Positions 1 through 5,002 of a stretch of DNA of 5,002 bases are shown piece after piece; positions within the stretch are counted from its first letter, which is position 1, and every line of letters starts with the position of its first letter. Origin of the DNA: JAPWJZ01 sp035626855 (GTDB lineage Bacteria > Pseudomonadota > Alphaproteobacteria > Micavibrionales > UBA2020); contig DASPMW010000118.1 in NCBI GenBank assembly GCA_035626855.1, positions 1 to 5,002 on the forward strand, given 5' to 3'. The translations under genes were made by a program, and so were the position numbers. The notes below the pieces were generated by a model. The model did not search any database, was not told where the DNA came from, and was given only the letters and a program-made list of their open reading frames with translations.

Positions 1-278
1 TCGGCCGCGTGCCCGTGGAGGCGCAGGCGATGGGCGTGCCGGTCATCACGACAAACCACGGCGGTGCGCGCGAGACCGTCGTTAACGGCACGACCGGCTG
101 GCTGATCAGCCCGACCAATATCGGGGAATATGCCCGCGCCATCGGCGCGGCTTTGTCACTTGCGCCCGCCGATAAAATGGCGATGGCTACGGCAGGACGC
201 GAGAACGTCATCGCCAACTTCACCACCGCAAAGATGGGCCGGGAAACGCTCGACGTTTATGCCGAGCTGCTCGCCTAG
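1..278 (+). CDS. Glycosyltransferase, GT-B fold (GT4-like), C-terminal part only
   Basis: This is the 3' end of a gene that begins before the window; the reading frame starts at base 3 and gives 91 residues before a TAG. The visible start, GRVPVEAQAMGVPVITTNHGG, is the C-terminal half of the EX7E donor-binding motif of retaining GT-B glycosyltransferases. The second Glu is visible and the first should lie just outside the window. It continues with ARETVVNGTTGWLISP, the usual 'ETV.dG.tGwLv.p' segment around the nucleotide-sugar site, then the closing C-terminal helices. Such enzymes transfer a sugar from a nucleotide donor to lipopolysaccharide, exopolysaccharide or another acceptor, normally at the cytoplasmic face of the membrane. 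Donor and acceptor cannot be told from this fragment. Its stop overlaps the stop of the convergent aspS by 4 bases. The family call is firm; the specific role is unknown. Confidence 0.88.
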   Translation, partial: GRVPVEAQAMGVPVITTNHGGARETVVNGTTGWLISPTNIGEYARAIGAALSLAPADKMAMATAGRENVIANFTTAKMGRETLDVYAELLA

Positions 279-2104
279 CTTGCCTGCTTGACTTCCTTGA
301 CGGCCGCTTTCGGCAGGTCGAGCTTGATCGAAACGTCTTTCAATTGGTGCGGCTCGGCGGGCGACGGCGCGCCCATCATCAGGTCTTCGGCCTGCTGGTT
401 CATCGGGAATGCGATGACTTCGCGGATGTTGGGTTCCTTCGCGAGCATCATGATGATGCGGTCGATGCCGAAGGCGCAGCCGCCATGCGGAGGCGCGCCC
501 AGTTTGAACGCGTTATACATGCCCCCGAATTTTTCCTGCACGGCGCCCTTCGGATAACCCGCGATCTCGAAGGCTTTTTCCATCGCTTCCGGCATGTGGT
601 TGCGGATGCCGCCGGAGCAGAGCTCCAGCCCGTTCGCAACGCAGTCATACTGTGTCGCCTTGATCTTCAGCGGCTCTTCGTTCAGCAGCGCCTTCAGCCC
701 GCCCTGCGGCATCGAGAAGGGGTTGTGCGAGAAGTCGATCTTGCCCGTCTTGTCATTCAATTCGAACATTGGATAGTCGATCACCCAGCAGAACTTGAAG
801 GTGTCTTTTTCGATGATATCCAATTCTTCGGCGATTTTCGTGCGCGCCTTGCCGGCGAGGGAGGCCGCTTTGTCAGCGACGAGATCGGCTGCGAAGAACA
901 CCGCGTCACCGCTTTCCGCACCGGTCAGCTTGCGCAACTCTTCCATGGCTCCCGCAGGCAGGAATTTCGCGATCGGACCCTTGCCATCATCGCCTTCCAG
1001 CGTGACATAGCCAAGGCCGGCCGCGCCCTCAGATTGCGCCCAGCTGTTCAGCTTGTCGAAGAAGCTGCGTGGACGATCGGAGACTTTCGGCGCGCGGATT
1101 GCGCGCACGACGCCGCCCTTCTCGACAATGCCCTTGAACGCCTTGAATTCGACATCGGCGCGCGCGAAGACGGAGGATACGTCGACGATGACCAGCGGGT
1201 TACGCAGGTCGGGTTTGTCGTTGCCGTATTTCAGCATGGATTCGTCATAGGGTATGCGGATCCACGGCGCGGGCGATACTTTCTGCTTCAAGCCCGTGAA
1301 CTCGGCAAATTCCTCGAACACGCCGCCGATGACTTTTTCCATGACGCTGAACACATCGTCCTGCGTGACGAACGACATTTCCATGTCGAGCTGGTAAAAC
1401 TCGCCCGCCGTACGGTCGGCGCGCGCGTCTTCGTCGCGGAAACAGGGCGCGATCTGGAAGTAACGATCGAAGCCCGACATCATGAGGAGCTGCTTGAACT
1501 GCTGCGGCGCCTGCGGCAGCGCGTAGAATTTGCCGGGATGCAGGCGCGACGGCACGAGGAAGTCGCGCGCGCCTTCGGGGCTCGATGCGGTCAGGATCGG
1601 CGTCTGGAATTCGCGGAAGCCCTGCTCCACCATGCGGCGGCGCATGGAATAGATCACGTCCGAGCGCAGCATGATGTTTTTGTGGATCGTTTCGCGGCGC
1701 AGGTCGAGGAAGCGGTAGCGCAGGCGCACTTCTTCCCCGTAATTTTCGTCCGAGTTGACCTGGAGCGGCAACATGTCGGTCACGGGCGAGGACAGCAGTT
1801 CGAAGGATTTGACCTTCACCTCGATCTCGCCGGTCGGCAGGTCTTTATTCGTCGTGCCCGCCATGCGCGCCACGACTTCCCCCTCGATCATGATAACGTT
1901 TTCGAGGCGGATCTTCTCGATCTCCGCAAATACCGCGTTGTCGGAATTGATCACGCATTGCGTGAGGCCATAATGGTCGCGCAGGTCGATGAACAGGAGC
2001 CCGCCATGATCGCGCTTGCGATGCACCCACCCCGAAATTTTTACGTCTTTGCCCGCGTCGCTGCCGCGCAGCTGGCCGCAGGTATGGGTGCGATAGGTCG
2101 TCAT
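275..2104 (-). CDS. aspS: Aspartyl-tRNA synthetase, bacterial type, predicted non-discriminating (Asp/Asn)
   Basis: This is a complete 609-residue class II aminoacyl-tRNA synthetase, close to the usual bacterial AspRS length of about 590-600. It charges tRNA with aspartate in the cytoplasm using ATP. Domains in order: N-terminal OB-fold anticodon-binding domain (about 1-105, with CGQLR and GWVHRKRDHGGLLFIDLRD); class II core with motif 1 region (about 147-185); motif 2, FRDEDARADR (222-231), followed by EFYQLDMEMSF; the bacterial GAD insertion (about 285-430); and motif 3, GIDRI (546-550), with its catalytic Arg549. His33 and Gly83 align with the residues reported to let Pseudomonas aeruginosa AspRS accept tRNA-Asn; E. 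coli has Leu and Lys there. This predicts a non-discriminating enzyme working with the GatCAB amidotransferase. The ATG start is supported by AAGGGA 7 bases upstream. The identification is near certain; the specificity is inferred. Confidence 0.98.
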   Translation of the reverse strand: MTTYRTHTCGQLRGSDAGKDVKISGWVHRKRDHGGLLFIDLRDHYGLTQCVINSDNAVFAEIEKIRLENVIMIEGEVVARMAGTTNKDLPTGEIEVKVKSFELLSSPVTDMLPLQVNSDENYGEEVRLRYRFLDLRRETIHKNIMLRSDVIYSMRRRMVEQGFREFQTPILTASSPEGARDFLVPSRLHPGKFYALPQAPQQFKQLLMMSGFDRYFQIAPCFRDEDARADRTAGEFYQLDMEMSFVTQDDVFSVMEKVIGGVFEEFAEFTGLKQKVSPAPWIRIPYDESMLKYGNDKPDLRNPLVIVDVSSVFARADVEFKAFKGIVEKGGVVRAIRAPKVSDRPRSFFDKLNSWAQSEGAAGLGYVTLEGDDGKGPIAKFLPAGAMEELRKLTGAESGDAVFFAADLVADKAASLAGKARTKIAEELDIIEKDTFKFCWVIDYPMFELNDKTGKIDFSHNPFSMPQGGLKALLNEEPLKIKATQYDCVANGLELCSGGIRNHMPEAMEKAFEIAGYPKGAVQEKFGGMYNAFKLGAPPHGGCAFGIDRIIMMLAKEPNIREVIAFPMNQQAEDLMMGAPSPAEPHQLKDVSIKLDLPKAAVKEVKQAS

Positions 2105-2204
2105 GGTTCAATCCCTTGTAACGGTCGAAATACAGCGAAAAGTTTTAGCATAAATTTGATGTTGAGAGTCGATGACGCACGGTGATTTTTAGTTTTTCAT
2201 AATC
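2105..2204 (-). promoter_or_regulatory. aspS leader and probable promoter region, with ribosome binding site
   Basis: This 100-base AT-rich gap separates the MDR oxidoreductase stop from the aspS start, both on the - strand. A clear Shine-Dalgarno, AAGGGA, lies at 2117-2112, 7 bases before the aspS ATG. A TATGCT (4 of 6 matches to a -10 box) lies on the - strand at about 2152-2147, but I see no good -35 box 16-18 bases upstream of it, so the promoter itself is a guess. I see no hairpin followed by a T-run after the oxidoreductase stop, so read-through from that gene into aspS is possible. Confidence 0.4.
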
Positions 2205-3185
2205 TCAATCGAGTGCGATGACTACTTTGCCGGAGGCGACCTCGCGCCGCTGCAACCGGCCGAGTGCATCAGGCAGCGCGTCGAACGGCGCGGTTTCGCC
2301 GACCAGCGGGTCGATATCACCTGCAGCGACTAGAGCTACCAGTTCTTCAGCAATGCGACCGAGTTCGCGAACCGCCGCACGGTCGCCCGAGGCATGGGCC
2401 GCGCCCAGGGCAAGTTCATGCACGGATGCAGCCTTTTCGAATGGTTTCCACACCGTAAAATCGGGCAGCCCAACGACGCAGACAAGATGCCCACTATGGG
2501 CGAGGAGGTGATAGGATTCCGTCGCGCTTGCCGCGCTCACGGTATCGATCACGATGTCGACGCCGCGACCATTCGTCAGCCGCCCGATTTCCGCTGCGAC
2601 ATCGCCGTTATAATCGATCGCTGCCGCCGCCCCGAGCGCCTTCACCTTGTCGAAATTCTTCGGCGAGCCGGTCGTAAAAATCTGCAAGCCGAGCCGCTTC
2701 GCAAGCTGTATCGCAAAGCCGCCAACCCCGCCGGAGCCGCCATGAATCAGGATCGTCTGGCCTGCCCGGAATGCGCCTTTGCGATGGATAGCCTGATAGG
2801 CGGTGAAGCCCGCCGTGGGCAGCGCCGCGGCCTGCGTGAAACTGACCACCGCCGGAATCCGCGCTAGCGCATCGGCATCGATCACCGCATATTCCGCATA
2901 GCCGCCGTTCTTGCGCAGGTCGCCATGGTAATAAACGCGTTCGCCCATTGCCCAGTCCGCCACCCCCTCGCCCACCGCGTCGATCACCCCGGCGACATCG
3001 AGGCCGAGAATAAAGGGAAAGGTCCAGTCAGAATGGCCGCGCGCCGCCACCTTGTAATCGACAGGGTTGAGCGCGACCGCGCCGACTTTCACCCGCACTT
3101 CACCGCGCTTTGGCTGGGGCACGGGCATATCCGCAAGGCGTAGCGTATCGGGCGCGCCGGGACGGTCGAGGATATAGGCTTTCAT
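2205..3185 (-). CDS. MDR-family NAD(P)H-dependent oxidoreductase, quinone oxidoreductase-like
   Basis: This is a 326-residue medium-chain dehydrogenase/reductase, about the normal length for the zinc-independent quinone oxidoreductase branch. The N-terminal GroES-like catalytic domain (about 1-125) has MKAYILDRPG, ALNPVDYKV (38-46) and GLDVAGVIDAVGEGV (61-75). The NPVD segment stands where zinc enzymes have a catalytic Cys, and there is no Cys cluster for structural zinc, so it is probably zinc-free. The Rossmann domain begins near 142 with ILIHGGSGGVGGFAIQLAKRLG, the glycine-rich nucleotide-binding loop, then GVDIVIDTV (208-216) and a conserved C-terminal FDALPDALGRLQRREVASGKVVI. Members reduce quinones, enones or similar carbonyl substrates with NAD(P)H in the cytosol; the substrate is unknown here. 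I chose the ATG at 3185 rather than the in-frame ATG at 3242 because MKAYIL is the family start and CCGGAG lies 8 bases upstream. It lies divergent to rnd and upstream of aspS on the same strand. Confidence 0.93.
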   Translation of the reverse strand: MKAYILDRPGAPDTLRLADMPVPQPKRGEVRVKVGAVALNPVDYKVAARGHSDWTFPFILGLDVAGVIDAVGEGVADWAMGERVYYHGDLRKNGGYAEYAVIDADALARIPAVVSFTQAAALPTAGFTAYQAIHRKGAFRAGQTILIHGGSGGVGGFAIQLAKRLGLQIFTTGSPKNFDKVKALGAAAAIDYNGDVAAEIGRLTNGRGVDIVIDTVSAASATESYHLLAHSGHLVCVVGLPDFTVWKPFEKAASVHELALGAAHASGDRAAVRELGRIAEELVALVAAGDIDPLVGETAPFDALPDALGRLQRREVASGKVVIALD

Positions 3186-3258
3186 GGCGAAAACTCCGGT
3201 AAAATCGGCATTTGGCGGGAAGTTTGCCCCAAAAATAATCATGGCGAAAGGCGGTAAA
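3183..3258. repeat. Imperfect direct repeat, CATGGCGAAA ... CGGTAAA, two copies
   Basis: Copy one has CATGGCGAAA at 3183-3192 and CGGTAAA at 3197-3203. Copy two has CATGGCGAAA at 3240-3249 and CGGTAAA at 3252-3258. The two halves are 4 bases apart in the first copy and 2 in the second, and the copies begin 57 bases (19 codons) apart. Read on the - strand, each copy ends in TTTCGCCATG, and the two ATGs are in the same frame. The first copy includes the real start codon and Shine-Dalgarno of the MDR gene; the second has lost the Shine-Dalgarno. It may be a small duplication of the translation start region or a pair of protein-binding sites. Confidence 0.55.
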
Positions 3259-3278
3259 TTTTATTAAGTTGCTGAATC
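3186..3278. promoter_or_regulatory. Divergent control region between the MDR oxidoreductase and rnd
   Basis: This 93-base gap separates two divergent genes and so should carry promoters in both directions. It is AT-rich compared with the flanking genes, especially CCAAAAATAATC (3229-3240) and TAAATTTTATTAAG (3255-3268). TATTAA at 3262-3267 could be a -10 box for rnd, but no matching -35 box is evident; for the - strand I see only weak candidates. The position and composition support a promoter function, while exact elements are not resolved. It also contains an imperfect direct repeat, listed separately. Confidence 0.5.
3194..3199 (-). promoter_or_regulatory. Ribosome binding site that fixes the MDR oxidoreductase start
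   Basis: Read on the - strand this is CCGGAG, 8 bases before the ATG at 3185-3183. The alternative in-frame ATG at 3242-3240 has no purine-rich site at a suitable distance (it is preceded by CCGCCTTTCGCC). Using it would add 19 residues (MIIFGANFPP...) ahead of the conserved MKAYIL start. This site is the main reason for the shorter gene model. Confidence 0.75.
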
Positions 3279-4454
3279 ATGACACTTATCACGACATCCA
3301 AAGACCTCAAGGCCCTCTGCACGAAACTCCGCAAGTCGGATTTCGTGACGGTTGACACGGAATTCATCCGCGAGCGCACTTATTACCCGAACCTGTGCCT
3401 GATCCAGGTGGCGGGCGATGATGACGAGGCCTATGCGATCGATCCGCTGGCGGAGGGCATCGACCTCGACCCTTTCTATGAGTTCCTGCGCGACAAGGAA
3501 GTGCTGAAGGTGTTCCATGCCTGCCGGCAGGATCTTGAGATTTTCTACAACCATATGGGCAAACTCCCCACCCCGATTTTCGACACGCAGGTCGCCGCCA
3601 TGGTCTGCGGCTATGGCGAGCAGGTTTCCTACGAAGTGCTCGTGAATTCGATCGTGAAAAAGCAGCTCGATAAATCCAGCCGCTTCACCGACTGGGCGAT
3701 GCGCCCGCTGACATCGAAGCAGCTGAAATACGCGCTCGCGGACGTCACGCATCTGCGCAAGATATTCCTGAAGCTTGCCGACCGGCTGGAAAAGCTGGAG
3801 CGCACGGGCTGGATCAAGGACGAGATGAAAAATCTCTCCGACAAGGAAAACTATATCTCCCGCCCCGAAGAGGCGTGGGAGCGCATCAAGATCCCAAGCC
3901 ACAAGATCCGCGCGCTCTGCGTGCTGAAGGAAGTGGCCGCCTGGCGCGAACGCCTCGCGCAGCAGGCCGACGTGCCGCGCGGCCGGATTTTGAAGGACGA
4001 GGCGCTGGCCGAGATCGCGACCCACCCGCCCGCGGACCAGGAAGCGCTCGCCAAGATGCGCAACGTCAACCGCGGCTTCGCCGAAAGCGACCGCGCGCTC
4101 GAGCTGCTCGCCGCCGTCAAGCGCGGCATCGAGATGGAGGAAAGCGAAGGTCCGAAATGGGAGCCGCGCGCGCATCTGCCGCCCGGCATGGCGCCCACCA
4201 TCGATCTGTTGCGCGTATTGCTCAAGCTCCGCTGCGAGGAGGCGCAAGTGGCGCCCAAGCTGCTCTGCGTCGCCTCCGACCTCGAACTGATCGCCGCCTT
4301 CGGCAAGGAAGCGAAAGTGGCGGCAATGAGCGGCTGGCGCTATAAACTGTTCGGCAAGGAAGCGCTCGAGCTGCGCGACGGCAAGCTCGCAATCGCGGTC
4401 GAAAACGGCAAGCTGAAACTGGTGCCGACGGCAGGCGCGCCGGAAACGGCCTGA
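3279..4454 (+). CDS. rnd: Ribonuclease D
   Basis: This is a complete 391-residue 3'-5' exoribonuclease of the DEDDy family, slightly longer than E. coli RNase D (375). It trims 3' ends of tRNA precursors and other small structured RNAs in the cytoplasm. The exonuclease domain (about 1-175) shows all expected metal and catalytic residues: Exo I FVTVDTEFIRERTYYPNLCLIQ (Asp26, Glu28), Exo II FHACRQDLEIFYN (Asp85) and Exo III YALADVTHL (Tyr151, Asp155). An HRDC domain for RNA binding follows (about 200-285, WERIKIPSHKIRALCVLKEVAAWRE). A second helical HRDC-like C-terminal domain (about 300-385) follows that. The ATG is the earliest possible start because an in-frame TGA lies at 3273-3275, but there is no recognisable Shine-Dalgarno. 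metH follows after 3 bases, implying co-transcription. The enzyme appears intact. Confidence 0.97.
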   Translation: MTLITTSKDLKALCTKLRKSDFVTVDTEFIRERTYYPNLCLIQVAGDDDEAYAIDPLAEGIDLDPFYEFLRDKEVLKVFHACRQDLEIFYNHMGKLPTPIFDTQVAAMVCGYGEQVSYEVLVNSIVKKQLDKSSRFTDWAMRPLTSKQLKYALADVTHLRKIFLKLADRLEKLERTGWIKDEMKNLSDKENYISRPEEAWERIKIPSHKIRALCVLKEVAAWRERLAQQADVPRGRILKDEALAEIATHPPADQEALAKMRNVNRGFAESDRALELLAAVKRGIEMEESEGPKWEPRAHLPPGMAPTIDLLRVLLKLRCEEAQVAPKLLCVASDLELIAAFGKEAKVAAMSGWRYKLFGKEALELRDGKLAIAVENGKLKLVPTAGAPETA

Positions 4455-4457
4455 CGC

Positions 4458-5002
4458 ATGTCCCGCCAAAAAGAAATCACCGCGGCGCTCTCGCAGCGCA
4501 TCCTGATCCTCGATGGCGCGATGGGCACGATGATCCAGGGCCACAAGCTGCAGGAAGCGGACTACCGCGGCACGCAATTCGCCGCCTGGGAAAAGCCGCT
4601 CAAGGGCAATAACGACCTCCTCAACCTGACGCAGCCCGCGATCATCGAAGGCATCCATGCGCAGTATCTTGATGCCGGCGCGGACATCATCTCGACCAAC
4701 AGCTTCAATTCCAACCGCGTCTCCATGGCTGATTACGGCATGGAAGCCTTGAGCTTCGATCTCAACCTCGCGGCGGCGCAGGTCGCGCGGCGCGCTGCGG
4801 ACAAATTCAGCACCGCCGACCGCCCGCGTTTTGTTGCGGGCGCAATCGGCCCGACCAGCCGCACGGCTTCCATGTCGCCGGAGGTCAACGATCCCGGCTT
4901 TCGCAACATCACCTTCGACGAGCTTGTCGCGTCATATTACGAGGCGATCGACGGGCAGGTGCAGGGCGGCGCGGACCTGCTGCTGATCGAAACGATTTTC
5001 GA
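4458..5002 (+). CDS. metH: Methionine synthase (cobalamin-dependent), N-terminal homocysteine-binding domain, partial
   Basis: The first 181 codons are present and the gene runs off the right edge. The product methylates homocysteine to methionine using 5-methyltetrahydrofolate and B12. The fragment is the start of the homocysteine-binding TIM barrel: RILILDGAMGTMIQ (14-27), LQEADYRG (31-38), KGNNDLLNLTQP (49-60), AGADIISTNSFNSNRVSMADYGME (73-96), VAGAIGPTSRTASMSPEVNDPGFRNITFDELVASYYE (126-162) and GGADLLLIETIF (170-181). These closely follow the same stretches of E. coli MetH as I remember it. The zinc-binding cysteines and the folate, B12 and activation domains would lie beyond the window. 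So I cannot tell a single long MetH from the split form found in some alphaproteobacteria. The ATG is 3 bases after the rnd stop, with only a weak, distant GGAAA upstream, which suggests translational coupling. Confidence 0.95.
   Translation, partial: MSRQKEITAALSQRILILDGAMGTMIQGHKLQEADYRGTQFAAWEKPLKGNNDLLNLTQPAIIEGIHAQYLDAGADIISTNSFNSNRVSMADYGMEALSFDLNLAAAQVARRAADKFSTADRPRFVAGAIGPTSRTASMSPEVNDPGFRNITFDELVASYYEAIDGQVQGGADLLLIETIF

Noticed and set aside
279..330. A possible terminator hairpin, CCTGC with GCAGG, just inside the 3' end of aspS.
   Set aside because: The stem is only about 5 base pairs around a roughly 30-base loop, with no following T-run on either strand. This is not convincing.
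344..2185. A 613-codon open frame on the + strand antisense to the whole of aspS.
   Set aside because: It mirrors aspS almost exactly, and its translation is rich in His, Arg, Asp and Ala with no recognisable domain. That is what a GC-rich gene gives when read backwards. aspS on the other strand is unmistakable, so this is a shadow.
2160..2204. A possible terminator after the MDR oxidoreductase stop.
   Set aside because: The stretch is AT-rich with A-runs on the - strand, but I find no GC-rich stem; GTC/GAC pairing gives only 3 base pairs.
3186..3242. A 19-residue N-terminal extension of the MDR oxidoreductase starting at the ATG at 3242.
   Set aside because: No Shine-Dalgarno precedes it, the family starts at MKAYIL, and a good Shine-Dalgarno supports the ATG at 3185. 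The extension does not look like a signal peptide.
3264..4658. A 464-codon open frame on the - strand antisense to rnd and the start of metH.
   Set aside because: It has the same Arg/His/Leu/Ala-rich shadow composition and no motif, and it runs across the start regions of two well-identified + strand genes. I see no evidence of a translated product.
3279..5002. The possibility that rnd and metH are part of a defence or other novel system.
   Set aside because: Both are complete or normal-looking housekeeping proteins with all expected residues visible, and nothing nearby (nucleases, toxins, repeats, reverse transcriptases) suggests a defence context.

Overview
The window looks like ordinary chromosomal DNA from an alphaproteobacterium. 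The coding sequence is GC-rich, with G or C favoured at third codon positions, and the two true intergenic gaps are clearly more AT-rich. The aspartyl-tRNA synthetase has sequence features I associate with alphaproteobacteria (PQAPQQFKQLLMMSGFDRYF and ADRTAGEFYQLDMEMSF). I cannot place the organism more precisely.

Layout, left to right. (1) Positions 1-278, + strand: the C-terminal end of a GT-B fold (family 4-like) glycosyltransferase. (2) 275-2104, - strand: complete aspS, converging on the glycosyltransferase gene so tightly that both stop codons lie in one CTAG. (3) 2105-2204: a 100-base gap holding the aspS ribosome binding site and probably part of its promoter. (4) 2205-3185, - strand: a zinc-independent MDR-family NAD(P)H-dependent oxidoreductase of the quinone oxidoreductase type. 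(5) 3186-3278: a 93-base AT-rich divergent control region containing a small imperfect duplication. (6) 3279-4454, + strand: complete rnd (ribonuclease D). (7) 4458-5002, + strand: the first 181 codons of metH (cobalamin-dependent methionine synthase), 3 bases after the rnd stop and running off the window.

The genes are housekeeping genes for translation (aspS), RNA 3'-end processing (rnd) and methionine/one-carbon metabolism (metH). An envelope-type glycosyltransferase and a small accessory redox enzyme sit among them. They do not form one pathway. The MDR gene and aspS could share a - strand transcript, and rnd and metH almost certainly share a + strand transcript.

I found no RNA genes, CRISPR arrays, insertion sequences, phage genes or convincing terminators. 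There is no sign of a new multi-gene system. The most informative point is that the AspRS carries the His/Gly pair linked to a non-discriminating enzyme, which predicts tRNA-dependent asparagine synthesis in this organism. No gap without a gene exceeds 100 bases.
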